DNA of 64,000 nt, taken from the NCBI RefSeq assembly GCF_013449725.1, contig NZ_JACCFF010000006.1:287432-351431 (forward strand). Direction: 5' to 3'. This stretch comes from Mycobacteroides sp. LB1 (lineage in GTDB: Bacteria > Actinomycetota > Actinomycetes > Mycobacteriales > Mycobacteriaceae). This document shows, one piece after another, positions 18,668 through 27,195 of the stretch (its first letter is position 1; each line of letters starts with the position of its first letter). The notes under the pieces were generated by a model, which saw only the letters and a list, made by a program, of their open reading frames with translations, made no database searches and was not told the DNA's origin. The position numbers were made by a program, and so were the translations under genes.

Positions 18668-19702
18668 TCAGGCTGACGGAAAGTCGAAATCTGACAGCGG
18701 GTGGGTTGCTTGGAGTAATTCCGAAGTGGTCGCCACCGCCTTCTCGGCGACGTCCTTCGTCATCTCCTTACCGCCGTGCACGGCCTTGTTTCGTGGCTCG
18801 ATCACTTGCGGCCCGAACCGGTCGGGCAGTGCGGCGACCTTTAACTTCCTCGCAAGCTCTGTTAGGGGCCCAAGCATCCTGTGCTTGTCCATCAGCGCTT
18901 CGGCCATGTCGGGGTTGCTGTTGACCGCGAGATGCGCGTCGAGTCTTGCCGTGAGGGCAAGTTCCGCGGCCGTACCCGCGTCGAGAATGGCTCGACGATA
19001 TTCCCCTGTGTTCAGGAGTGAGCGCGCATCCCGAAGCATCAGCCGGGCATCGGGTGGCTGCCTCGCTTCGCCGGTAAGCGACATGCACCTTTCCAGCTGA
19101 GCCTTAGTCAAAGGATCTCCGACATACGGCCGTAGTTGAGGCATCTGAACCCAAGAAAACCCTGGCTCCTGCCCGTACCGCGGCTCAGTGATCCACATAG
19201 TTGTCCGACTGAATGACTGACGCCGCTGTCTGCCGAGTTCGATCAGGTCCTGCATGCTTACCACTCCGATCCAGTCCGCCAGCAACGACCACCAGGTAGT
19301 TCGGTGTGTGACCAGATGGTCGCGAGTGTGCTGAAACTCGTCATCATCGCCTGCTGCGCCTTCTGTGATGAAGCGAAGTTGCTCCACTACGAAGTATTTC
19401 GGCGGGAGGACGGCAGTGTTCCAGTCTTCCGAGGGGTCCGGGTCGCTCCACTCTTGCATGGACCCCCATGCGCTATCACCGGCGTAATGGGCTTCTGCCG
19501 CATCCCTTTTATCTCGTTCGGCTCGGAAATTGGAGTGGGGCGCGATGAGATTGTGGTGATGCACGTCCGGATCAAACCTGGGGAGCCTCACCGTCAGCGG
19601 GAAGCAGGGCATACGCGACTCGTAGCTCTGATCCAGACACTCGGGCAGGACCAGAAATCCCGCGTCGCATGACATATCGCCTTCGATGCGCTCCTTGGTC
19701 AC
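18668..19702 (-). CDS. HEPN-domain-like protein
   Basis: 344 residues from the GTG at 19702, chosen because a strong GGGGAGGAG ribosome site lies directly upstream; the frame could extend 31 codons further to 19795 but that part looks non-coding. The N-terminal 200 residues match nothing I recognise. Residues about 225-330 form a helical segment (DARSLLNTGEYRRAILDAG, AAELALTARLD) ending in RNKAVH at residues 304-309, the R-N-x3-H active-site pattern of HEPN ribonucleases and toxins. It is the second gene after the DUF6602-like gene on the same strand (193-nt gap) and converges on the 801-residue protein, giving two HEPN-motif proteins in one 6-kb island. Confidence 0.6.
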   Translation of the reverse strand: MTKERIEGDMSCDAGFLVLPECLDQSYESRMPCFPLTVRLPRFDPDVHHHNLIAPHSNFRAERDKRDAAEAHYAGDSAWGSMQEWSDPDPSEDWNTAVLPPKYFVVEQLRFITEGAAGDDDEFQHTRDHLVTHRTTWWSLLADWIGVVSMQDLIELGRQRRQSFSRTTMWITEPRYGQEPGFSWVQMPQLRPYVGDPLTKAQLERCMSLTGEARQPPDARLMLRDARSLLNTGEYRRAILDAGTAAELALTARLDAHLAVNSNPDMAEALMDKHRMLGPLTELARKLKVAALPDRFGPQVIEPRNKAVHGGKEMTKDVAEKAVATTSELLQATHPLSDFDFPSA

Positions 19703-19895
19703 CTTTGTCTCCTCCCCTCCTGGTGTCGGCATGAGTCGCCGGCGTTGTGGCGCCTGGCGTCCTGGCGTTGCAGCCCGACGTGTCTCTTCATCCAAGCGCA
19801 GTTTGGCGGTCAGGGACAGGTCGCGGGCGGTGATGTGGGTCGAATCAACGGTCGATCGCGTTCCCTGGCAGCCGATCTGAGCATTTGGAGAGTAG

Positions 19896-20864
19896 CTAGA
19901 ACAAGTACTGCCAATCAGCGTTTGGGATGAATCCCCTCTTCACGTTCTTGGCGATGTGCTCGTTCGTCACCTCAACAAGGGGCCACCGCCTGAACGTGAG
20001 ACCCCCGCGATCAGGGTAGGTCTTCGTAATTCGGAAACCATCTGCTAGCGGCCGGAGAGTCTTGTCATTGATGGCTAGCTTTCCCCACAGCGATCCAATT
20101 AAATGAGCGAGCGGGGATAGTGGATCTTCGTCGTCGTAGTCGTGACGGAGCCCAGACATCACGATGTCTTGCCCGCTCATAAGCTCGGCTATCTCCGGGG
20201 GTATGTTCTGCGCTAGCGAGAGCGGCATCCTCATCGAACGTAGAATTTCGCCCTTGACGATCGATGTTGAGCGAACCCAATAACCGAGATCGGCTACGCA
20301 CAGCATGTCGAGCCCGTCACGAGGCGTTCTGACGTCCTTGTCGAACCCCTCAACCAAAGCCTTCACCTTGAGCTTCGGATCGTCGGCCTTCTTCCAGCTA
20401 TGCGACTCGGCCAGAAGGCCGAAAAACATGGGTGGTGCCAGGTGATCCCGTGGTGTCCCCTCACGAATCTTCATACCCTGTCGGATCATCGCGGCTTGTT
20501 CATAAGCTTCAGCGATCTCTTTGCGGTTGACCGTGCGCTTCACGCTGAACGCAGCGGCGACTCCCGATGCCAGGACATCGCGCTTCTTCCGAAGTGGCTT
20601 CGGATAGTGGGGATGGAACACAACCAGATCGACCTCTCTCGACTTGGCAGGTCCATCTTCCGTCTCAAGCAGCAGGTACTTGCGCTTACGGATCTCATAG
20701 TCAGGAGGTAGCCAATCTGAGAGCACTTCATCCCAGACTGACTCAACACCATGGCCAACTTCTTGGATCTTGTTCGCTTGACGCGCTGCTTCTTGCTCAC
20801 GTTCGTAGGCTTCAACGATGGACCGGTTCACGTCCTCCAGCCACTGGTGATGTTCGTGCTGCAT
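19896..20864 (-). CDS. DUF6602-like protein, possible PD-(D/E)xK nuclease fold
   Basis: 322 residues. The N-terminal 130 residues match what I know of DUF6602: a helix with GHGVESVWDEVL, a beta-strand REVDLVVFHP (D79) and a second strand GVAAAFSVKRTV (S107, K109), the arrangement of a restriction-endonuclease-like core. In most relatives the second motif is E-V-K; here serine replaces the glutamate, so catalytic activity is uncertain. The C-terminal half is unassigned. It lies upstream of the HEPN gene on the same strand and reads as the first gene of a two-gene unit in the island. A defence function is inference. Confidence 0.55.
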   Translation of the reverse strand: MQHEHHQWLEDVNRSIVEAYEREQEAARQANKIQEVGHGVESVWDEVLSDWLPPDYEIRKRKYLLLETEDGPAKSREVDLVVFHPHYPKPLRKKRDVLASGVAAAFSVKRTVNRKEIAEAYEQAAMIRQGMKIREGTPRDHLAPPMFFGLLAESHSWKKADDPKLKVKALVEGFDKDVRTPRDGLDMLCVADLGYWVRSTSIVKGEILRSMRMPLSLAQNIPPEIAELMSGQDIVMSGLRHDYDDEDPLSPLAHLIGSLWGKLAINDKTLRPLADGFRITKTYPDRGGLTFRRWPLVEVTNEHIAKNVKRGFIPNADWQYLF

Positions 20865-21065
20865 GGCCCGATGGTAGCCAGCGCCGTCGATAGAACAACG
20901 GAGGTTTGAAGGGTGCGTCCATACAACCGGGCTTTGATCCGTGGAGACAGAGAGATACGGGGGGCTTCGGTGGCCTGTGCTGTAAGTGCGCTCTCACCCG
21001 TCGGGGGCATCGCTGCTCGACGGACGCAACGCCACCCGCAGTCGGCATGACAGCGAGGCGATGAG

Positions 21066-21131
21066 ATGCCTTGTCGCCAAGCCGGATACGCCCGCGTCTT
21101 TATCTCGGTGACCGAGAAGAAGTCGAAAGCG
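21066..21131 (+). pseudogene. Possible serine-recombinase N-terminal remnant
   Basis: An ATG at 21066 opens a 41-codon frame whose beginning reads as QAGYARVFISV. The GYARV sequence near the N-terminus is typical of serine resolvases and invertases. The frame then loses similarity and runs into the 3' end of the mpt64-like gene. It may be a leftover of the enzyme that brought in the island, at the island's right edge. The match is short and may be chance. Confidence 0.25.
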
Positions 21132-21947
21132 CTACGTAAGCATCGGGTCGATCGCCGACCGCGGCACCAGCACCTGCAACGCCCCGTATGAGTCGGGCAA
21201 TATCGCGCCTTGGTCGAAGAAGAACATCACCCCGTCGTTGAGCACCGCGAAATTCTGGTAGTTGGCAGGGTTGTACAGCGAAGCCGGTGAGAACGGCAGC
21301 GGCGGTGGGGGAGGTGGCGTCGTAGTGGTGGCCGACGTGGTGGTAGTCGGCTGTCCCGAGGTTGTAGTCGGCGTGGGAGGCGCGACCGGCGGTGCCAGCT
21401 GTTGCTGCAGTTGAGCCTGGACTACCGGCGCGACGGTCTTCAGCGGATCGTCCACCCGCCATAGCGGCACATTTTCTTTGTCGTCCGCTGCGGCCGTGTA
21501 GAGAATCGCCTTGCGATAGCTCTGGTCCCAGTTGTACGCCTTGTACGTCGTCTGCGGCTGCCCGCTGCCGGCGTTTTGGTACACCTTGAACACCACGGTC
21601 TGCGTGCCACGCGGGGGAATCGCCGAGGTGTATTCCGTTGGCTTGATGCTCAACTGAGACGGCGTACTGCGGGCCGCGCCAGACTTGGCCGTGTTGAGGA
21701 ACGCGTCGCGCGTTTTGGCAACGTATTCGGCGATCGGCTTCTGGTCCGGGTAGTTCAGCGGAATGGTGATGTCGACGCTGTACCCGGTATCGGAGAGGCG
21801 GATCTCACACGTCTTGCCGGTATTGCTGCCCTTGAGGTCGGCGCAGTAATCGTGCGGCGCCGCCACCGCTACGCCAGCAGAACCAAAGATGGCGGCAACG
21901 GTGGCCAGCACAGACACGCTCACAGAGCGCATGGATAAGGAGGGCAC
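21132..21947 (-). CDS. Secreted antigen Mpt64-like protein with Pro/Thr-rich insert
   Basis: Secreted protein of 271 residues related to M. tuberculosis Mpt64 (RsiV/DUF3298-type fold). A Sec signal peptide ends at GVAVAA near residue 30. Conserved blocks are DYCADLKG, KTCEIRLSD, AIPPRGTQTVVFKVYQNAG and the C-terminal NYQNFAVLNDGVMFFF...VLVPRSAIDPML. The two cysteines (about 35 and 47) likely form the disulfide seen in Mpt64. A low-complexity linker rich in Pro and Thr (residues about 186-219) splits the domain between the conserved middle and the C-terminal block and is absent from Mpt64 as I recall it. The start is GTG at 21947; an ATG five codons later is also possible. Confidence 0.88.
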   Translation of the reverse strand: MPSLSMRSVSVSVLATVAAIFGSAGVAVAAPHDYCADLKGSNTGKTCEIRLSDTGYSVDITIPLNYPDQKPIAEYVAKTRDAFLNTAKSGAARSTPSQLSIKPTEYTSAIPPRGTQTVVFKVYQNAGSGQPQTTYKAYNWDQSYRKAILYTAAADDKENVPLWRVDDPLKTVAPVVQAQLQQQLAPPVAPPTPTTTSGQPTTTTSATTTTPPPPPPLPFSPASLYNPANYQNFAVLNDGVMFFFDQGAILPDSYGALQVLVPRSAIDPMLT

Positions 21948-22122
21948 GTATGCACTCTAACTTCGCAAGGTGAACCAAGTGCCTGGACCGGTGAACTGAG
22001 CCACCGAACTGACTGTGCCCTTGGAGTTGCCTGATATTCGGGTGGAAGCCCTCTCAGCGGCCCCATCACCTCGCTACGATCACACCGTTCTTGGATCTTG
22101 AAACCCCTACGAGGGAGCGGCC

Positions 22123-24486
22123 ATGACGGGATCACCAGACTCCGGATTCAACGGCAAAATCGCCTTGGACATCAGGGATTCCGAGCCTGACTGGACTCCC
22201 TACGCCGCTCCGACGGCTCCCGAGGGTGCCCCCAACATCCTGTATCTCGTCTGGGATGACACCGGCATCGCCACCTGGGACTGCTTCGGCGGCTTGGTTG
22301 AGATGCCTGCCATGAGCCGCATCGCGGAGCGCGGCGTCAGGCTTTCGCAGTTCCACACCACCGCGCTCTGTTCGCCTACCCGGGCATCGCTCCTGACTGG
22401 CCGCAACGCCACCACCGTGGGCATGGCCACCATCGAGGAATTCACCGACGGCTTCCCGAACTGCAACGGCCGTATCCCGTTCGACACCGCGCTGCTCTCT
22501 GAGGTGCTCGCCGAAAAGGGCTGGAACACCTACTGCGTGGGCAAGTGGCACCTGACCCCGCTGGAAGAAGCGAATCTCGCGGCCACCAAACGGCATTGGC
22601 CACTCTCGCGCGGCTTCGAGCGGTTCTACGGCTTCATGGGCGGCGAGACCGACCAGTGGTACCCGGACCTGGTCTACGACAACCACCCCGTCAATCCGCC
22701 CGCCACTCCCGAGGACGGCTATCACCTGTCAAAGGACATTGCCGACAAGACCATCGAGTTCATCCGCGACGCCAAGGTCATCGCGCCCGACAAGCCATGG
22801 TTCTCCTACGTGTGTCCCGGCGCCGGGCACGCCCCGCACCACGTCTTCAAGGAATGGGCCGACAAGTACGCCGGCACGTTCGACATGGGCTACGAGCTGT
22901 ACCGCGAGATTGTGCTGGAGAACCAGAAGAAGCTCGGCATCGTACCCGCGGACACCGAATTATCGCCCGTCAACCCGTATCTCGACGTCAAGGGACCCAA
23001 TGGCGAACCCTGGCCGCTACAGGACACCGTGCGCCCCTGGGACTCGCTCAACGACGAGGAGAGGCGCCTGTTCTCCCGGATGGCCGAGGTGTTCGCCGGG
23101 TTCCTGAGCTACACCGACGACCAGATCGGCCGCGTCCTGGACTACCTGGAGGAGTCGGGCCAGCTCGACAACACCATCATCGTGGTGATCTCCGATAACG
23201 GCGCCAGCGGTGAGGGCGGCCCCAACGGCTCGGTCAACGAGGTGAAGTTCTTCAACGGCTACATCGACACCGCCGAAGAGAGCCTGCGCTTCTACGACAA
23301 CCTCGGCGGCACCGACACCTACAACCACTATCCAATTGGCTGGGCGATGGCCTTCAACACGCCCTACAAGCTCTACAAGCGCTACGCCTCACACGAGGGC
23401 GGCATCGCGGACACCGCAATCATCAGCTGGCCCAACGGGATCGCCGCGCACGGCCAGGTCCGCGACACCTACGTCAACGTCAGCGATATCACCCCCACGA
23501 TCTACGACCTGCTGGGCATGACACCCCCCGAGGCGGTGAAGGGCATCGCCCAGAAACCGCTTGACGGCGTGAGTTTCACCGCAGCACTTAAGGACCCAAA
23601 AGCACAGACCGGCAAGGACACCCAGTTCTACACAATGCTCGGCACCCGCGGTATCTGGCACAAGGGCTGGTTCGCCAACACCGTGCACGCCGCCACGCCC
23701 TCGGGCTGGTCGAACTTCGACAAGGACCGCTGGGAGCTGTTCCACATCGAGTCCGACCGCAGCCAGTGTCGCGACCTTGCGCAGGCCGAGCCCGCGAAAC
23801 TCGAAGAGCTCAAACAGCTCTGGTTCGATGAGGCCGCCAAATACAACGGCCTGCCGCTGGCCGACCTGAACATCCTCGAAACCCTCACCAGGTGGCGGCC
23901 CTACCTGGCGGGAGAGCGCACCTCGTTCATCTACTACCCGAACACCGCCGAAGTCGGTCTCGGTGCCGCGGTAGAGATTCGGGGACAGTCGTTCTCGGTG
24001 CTCGCCGAGGTATCGATCGACACGACGGGGGCCGAGGGCGTCATCTTCAAACAGGGCGGCGCCCACGGCGGCCACGTGCTGTTCATGCAGGACGGGCGGC
24101 TGCACTACATCTACAACTTCATGGGGGAGAAGGAGCAGAAGGTGTCCTCGTCGGGCGCGGTGCCGCTGGGCGCCCACGTGCTCGGCGCCCGTTTCACCAA
24201 GACCGGCACCGTCGCGGGCAGTCATACCCCAGTCGGCGACGTGACGCTCTTCATCGACGAACAGGTCGTCGGGTCACTGCCGGGCGTCGAAACCCACCCG
24301 GGCACATTCGGGTTGGCCGGGGCTGGCTTGTCCGTCGGGCGTAACAGCGGCTCGGGAGTGTCCTCGGCCTACAAAGTGCCGTACGCGTTCACCGGCGGAA
24401 CCATCGCCCAGGTGGTTGTCGACATCTCGGGGGAGCCGTACGAAAACCTGGAGAAGAAGCTGGCGCTGGCCTTCTCAAAGGACTAG
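22123..24486 (+). CDS. atsA: Arylsulfatase (AtsA/AtsD type)
   Basis: Type I sulfatase of 787 residues, the length of mycobacterial AtsA. It hydrolyses sulfate esters using a formylglycine made from the cysteine of the CxPxR motif, here C83-S-P-T-R87. Metal-binding aspartates are in LVWDDTG near residues 43-48, and DNGASG near 355 supplies further metal ligands. The C-terminal 190 residues are a beta-rich region common to this subgroup. No signal peptide is visible, so it is probably cytoplasmic. It has its own promoter region, divergent from the mpt64-like gene. No formylglycine-generating enzyme gene is adjacent, unlike the atsA locus of M. tuberculosis. The choice of AtsA over AtsD is from remembered sequence and is less sure than the family. 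Confidence 0.88.
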   Translation: MTGSPDSGFNGKIALDIRDSEPDWTPYAAPTAPEGAPNILYLVWDDTGIATWDCFGGLVEMPAMSRIAERGVRLSQFHTTALCSPTRASLLTGRNATTVGMATIEEFTDGFPNCNGRIPFDTALLSEVLAEKGWNTYCVGKWHLTPLEEANLAATKRHWPLSRGFERFYGFMGGETDQWYPDLVYDNHPVNPPATPEDGYHLSKDIADKTIEFIRDAKVIAPDKPWFSYVCPGAGHAPHHVFKEWADKYAGTFDMGYELYREIVLENQKKLGIVPADTELSPVNPYLDVKGPNGEPWPLQDTVRPWDSLNDEERRLFSRMAEVFAGFLSYTDDQIGRVLDYLEESGQLDNTIIVVISDNGASGEGGPNGSVNEVKFFNGYIDTAEESLRFYDNLGGTDTYNHYPIGWAMAFNTPYKLYKRYASHEGGIADTAIISWPNGIAAHGQVRDTYVNVSDITPTIYDLLGMTPPEAVKGIAQKPLDGVSFTAALKDPKAQTGKDTQFYTMLGTRGIWHKGWFANTVHAATPSGWSNFDKDRWELFHIESDRSQCRDLAQAEPAKLEELKQLWFDEAAKYNGLPLADLNILETLTRWRPYLAGERTSFIYYPNTAEVGLGAAVEIRGQSFSVLAEVSIDTTGAEGVIFKQGGAHGGHVLFMQDGRLHYIYNFMGEKEQKVSSSGAVPLGAHVLGARFTKTGTVAGSHTPVGDVTLFIDEQVVGSLPGVETHPGTFGLAGAGLSVGRNSGSGVSSAYKVPYAFTGGTIAQVVVDISGEPYENLEKKLALAFSKD

Positions 24487-24493
24487 CCAAGGA

Positions 24494-24790
24494 TTAGGCG
24501 GGCCACTCGGTGAGCTGTTCCCATTCACCGAACGGCGGCTTGTGCGCAGCAGCGATCACGATCTGCCCGGTCACCGCCGACCCCGGGTGGTACTCGTCGA
24601 CCGCGAATCCGCCCTGCCGGTCCTCGGGCGTCGCGCCATCCCAGATGTAGACGGGGCCAGGCTCGCTGGTCTCGATCGTCTCCGGCTCGCTGCCGCACTC
24701 GGCCGCGGGCTCGTCGCGGCCCACGCCCGTGTGCTTCCCATCGGTGCGGCGCCAGATGCTGCTGCCTGCGCGGATCACAGGTTCACTCAC
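24494..24790 (-). CDS. Small conserved hypothetical protein
   Basis: 98 residues from the GTG at 24790. The frame extends upstream to 24883 but that part overlaps the promoter of the divergent nuclease gene and has non-coding composition. The product is acidic, with no signal peptide or membrane helix; it contains PGPVYIWDGATPEDRQGG and ends in EWEQLTEWPA. I do not recognise a domain. It lies 7 nt from the end of the convergent sulfatase gene. The start is uncertain because no good ribosome site precedes it. Confidence 0.5.
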   Translation of the reverse strand: MSEPVIRAGSSIWRRTDGKHTGVGRDEPAAECGSEPETIETSEPGPVYIWDGATPEDRQGGFAVDEYHPGSAVTGQIVIAAAHKPPFGEWEQLTEWPA

Positions 24791-24914
24791 GCACCGGATG
24801 CTACGCGCTGCCACGCCCCGTAGGCAGGCACTAATTGACGATGCGGTGAACACATAGAACGAGTAGGTGTCTACTCGAGCCATCGCCGCCGCACTATGTC
24901 ACCGTGGAGGGGTG

Positions 24915-25685
24915 ATGAAAAGGCTTGGTGCGTTGGCGGTCGCGGTCGCCCTACTGCTGGCGACGGCCCCGCTGGCCGCCGCATGGGGCCCGCAGGGGCA
25001 CAACATCGTGGGGGCGGTTGCCGATTCGGAGCTCACCCCGGCCGTCCGCGCCGAGGTCAGCCGACTGCTGGCCGGTGAGGCCAACCCGACGTTGGCCGGG
25101 GTCGCGAACTGGGCCGACCAGGTGCGGCCCAGCCGGCCGGACACCGCACCCTGGCATTACGCCGATATCGCCGAGAACAACTGCCAATACGTGCCCGCAA
25201 TAAATGGCGACAATGGCAATAACGTCATCGAAGCGATCCGCAACCAGACCGCGATCCTTGCGGATCGGTCCAAGCCCGATGCAGAACGCCGGGAGGCGCT
25301 GAAGTTCGTCGTGCATTTCGTCGGGGATATTCACCAGCCGATGCATGACGGGTACGCCCGCGACAGAGGTGGCAATGACATCCCGCTGACCTACAACGGC
25401 CGGTCCACCAATCTGCATTCGCTGTGGGACAGCGGATTACTGAATACCCGCGGTCTGAACGACTCCCAGTACACCCAGGTGATCCTGGGCCTGCCCGCCC
25501 CGGATCTCGGCGGCGCCGATCCTGTCGACTGGGCGCAGGCCACCTGTCAGATAGCGGTGGGCGCCTACCCGAGCACCTCGACCATCGGCGTCGACTACAC
25601 CAATGAATACCGGCCCATTGCCGAGGCGCAACTGCGGCTGGGCGGTGACCGTCTCGCGCGCTTGATCAATGGCACGCTCGGCTAA
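24915..25685 (+). CDS. Secreted S1/P1-type zinc nuclease
   Basis: Exported single-strand-preferring nuclease/nucleotidase, 256 residues. The ATG at 24915 has a GGAGGGG site upstream. The signal peptide should be cut after LAAA, leaving tryptophan 24 as the mature N-terminus, the residue whose amino group binds zinc in P1 nuclease. Other zinc ligands of the family are in place: H29 (WGPQGH), D in NWADQ, H in WHYADI, H/D/H in HFVGDIHQPMHD, and H/D in NLHSLWDSG. All three zinc sites therefore look complete. Likely role: scavenging nucleic acids or phosphate, or degrading extracellular DNA. Upstream it is divergent from a small hypothetical gene. Confidence 0.9.
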   Translation: MKRLGALAVAVALLLATAPLAAAWGPQGHNIVGAVADSELTPAVRAEVSRLLAGEANPTLAGVANWADQVRPSRPDTAPWHYADIAENNCQYVPAINGDNGNNVIEAIRNQTAILADRSKPDAERREALKFVVHFVGDIHQPMHDGYARDRGGNDIPLTYNGRSTNLHSLWDSGLLNTRGLNDSQYTQVILGLPAPDLGGADPVDWAQATCQIAVGAYPSTSTIGVDYTNEYRPIAEAQLRLGGDRLARLINGTLG

Positions 25686-25834
25686 TGCGTGAGAGCACTG
25701 TCTGTTTGGGTCTAATCCGAGTGGTCTACTATCGCTTAATTGGGGATTGGCAGTGACCACAGTTGGCTAGCTGCTGATCGGGTCGGGCAATGTCGGTTGA
25801 CGCATATCGATAGTTGCTTTGGTAAGGGCGATAA

Positions 25835-26935
25835 GTGGGCATCACAGGTCGGGGTCGGGTTGACGCGCGCCCGGGATTGCGCAGCAGAGCCATACGGATC
25901 TACGAGGCCAACAATGAACTCCTGGAACGGGTTCGGCTGCGTCGGGTGGTCTCGTTGGTCTCCGCGGTCTGTATCACGACGATCGGCGCTGCAGCCATTC
26001 TGATGGCAGCCGCCGGTTTGTCGATCATTCCCACGCTGTGTGTTTGCATCGCGATTCCGGCGTTCGGATGGGGAATCCGATTCGCACGGAACAAGCCCGT
26101 GACCTATGTGGAATCGATCGCATACGTCGTGTACTGGGACGTCGCCATTCTGATCGGTATCTGTGTGGTGACGGCCTCGGGCGCCGCTTTTTTGAAACTG
26201 GGATGGCTGCTGGGCGCCAACGTCTACGTGTCGGTGCTCCACGGCCGGGTGGCGGTCGTTGCCCAATCGCTGGTGACCGCGGCCGGGACGGTGTTGGCGG
26301 TCGCAGGAGCCGTGCTTCGTCAGGATGCCAGCGTGGTGGTGCTCACGGCGATGGTGTGCACCATGCTCCTGGCCAATGTGATCGCAGGATGGCTGGTCTA
26401 CTTGGGCAAGGCGCAGTTCGCCGAGCATGCCGTCGGGAAAGACCACCTCTCCCGCCATGACGACCTGACCGGTCTGCTGAACAGGCGCGGTCTGCAGGAG
26501 GCGTACGAGGCATGGGCAGGCGTGCCCGGAATGCAGGTAGCCGTCGCTGTCGTCGATCTGAATGCGTTCAAGTCGGTCAACGACACCTTCGGCCACCACG
26601 TCGGCGATGAGGTGCTGCAGCGGACAGCGCACCGCCTGCGCGCGGTGGCCGGACCAGATGCCCTGTTGGCCCGGCTCGGCGGCGACGAGTTCGGCATCGT
26701 CGCGCTCAACGACTCACCGCGTGACGTCGACTACCGGCGCGCGGTGGATGAGGCACTGTCCGGTGAGGACGACGAGGTGCCGGTGGCTGCCAGTGTTGGC
26801 GTGGCCAGCACCGTGCTGCCGGAATCGGATCGCACAGTGATCCATTCGCTTGCGCCTATCGTCCCGTACCTCCTGGTGGAAGCCGACGGCGCGATGTACC
26901 GCGCGAAGAAGTCCTGCGATATGGACCAGATGTGA
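25835..26935 (+). CDS. Membrane diguanylate cyclase (GGDEF)
   Basis: 366-residue protein from a GTG start. About five to six membrane helices occupy residues 38-195 and a GGDEF domain occupies residues about 205-355. The active-site loop RLGGDEF is intact, as is the DDLTGLLNRRG motif at the start of the domain, so c-di-GMP synthesis is likely. No RxxD inhibitory site is seen five residues before GGDEF, and no EAL or HD-GYP domain is attached. The gene appears monocistronic. A second GGDEF protein of the same design lies at 57058-58122. Confidence 0.9.
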   Translation: MGITGRGRVDARPGLRSRAIRIYEANNELLERVRLRRVVSLVSAVCITTIGAAAILMAAAGLSIIPTLCVCIAIPAFGWGIRFARNKPVTYVESIAYVVYWDVAILIGICVVTASGAAFLKLGWLLGANVYVSVLHGRVAVVAQSLVTAAGTVLAVAGAVLRQDASVVVLTAMVCTMLLANVIAGWLVYLGKAQFAEHAVGKDHLSRHDDLTGLLNRRGLQEAYEAWAGVPGMQVAVAVVDLNAFKSVNDTFGHHVGDEVLQRTAHRLRAVAGPDALLARLGGDEFGIVALNDSPRDVDYRRAVDEALSGEDDEVPVAASVGVASTVLPESDRTVIHSLAPIVPYLLVEADGAMYRAKKSCDMDQM

Positions 26936-27115
26936 AGCGAATCAGACACTTTGTCACGGCTACTCGATAGTCCGATCTTGCCCTCGGGACACAAGATTGA
27001 ATTTAACGGAGAGTTGTGCGCGGTCGGACCCGATTTCACCGCATGCAGGGATAGTAGCCAGCCCGAGCCGCGCGGTTTCGTGCTGCGCCAGGACGGCAAC
27101 AGCCTTCTCTTCTAA
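26936..27115 (+). pseudogene. Possible C-terminal remnant of a secreted protein
   Basis: Downstream of the GGDEF stop, and in the same frame, an open stretch of 59 codons ends in TAA at 27115. It reads like the tail of a family of exported mycobacterial proteins: a paired-cysteine pattern (ELCAVGPDFTACRD) followed by GFVLRQDGNSLLF. No start codon with a ribosome site and no signal peptide are present, so it looks like a truncated gene. The family match is from pattern memory. Confidence 0.4.
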
Positions 27116-27195
27116 CCCAATTCAGAAAGGAACAGCGCGGTGATTGGTGCCGCTAGCCTGTCTGGGAGAAGCGGCCGTTGCCGCCGCGTGGCCCG

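Noticed and set aside
15030..21131. Duplicated tRNA 3' end (attR) at the far side of the island
   Set aside because: I looked for a repeat of the T-arm/acceptor sequence up to 21.1 kb and did not find one; integration into the tRNA is therefore not shown.
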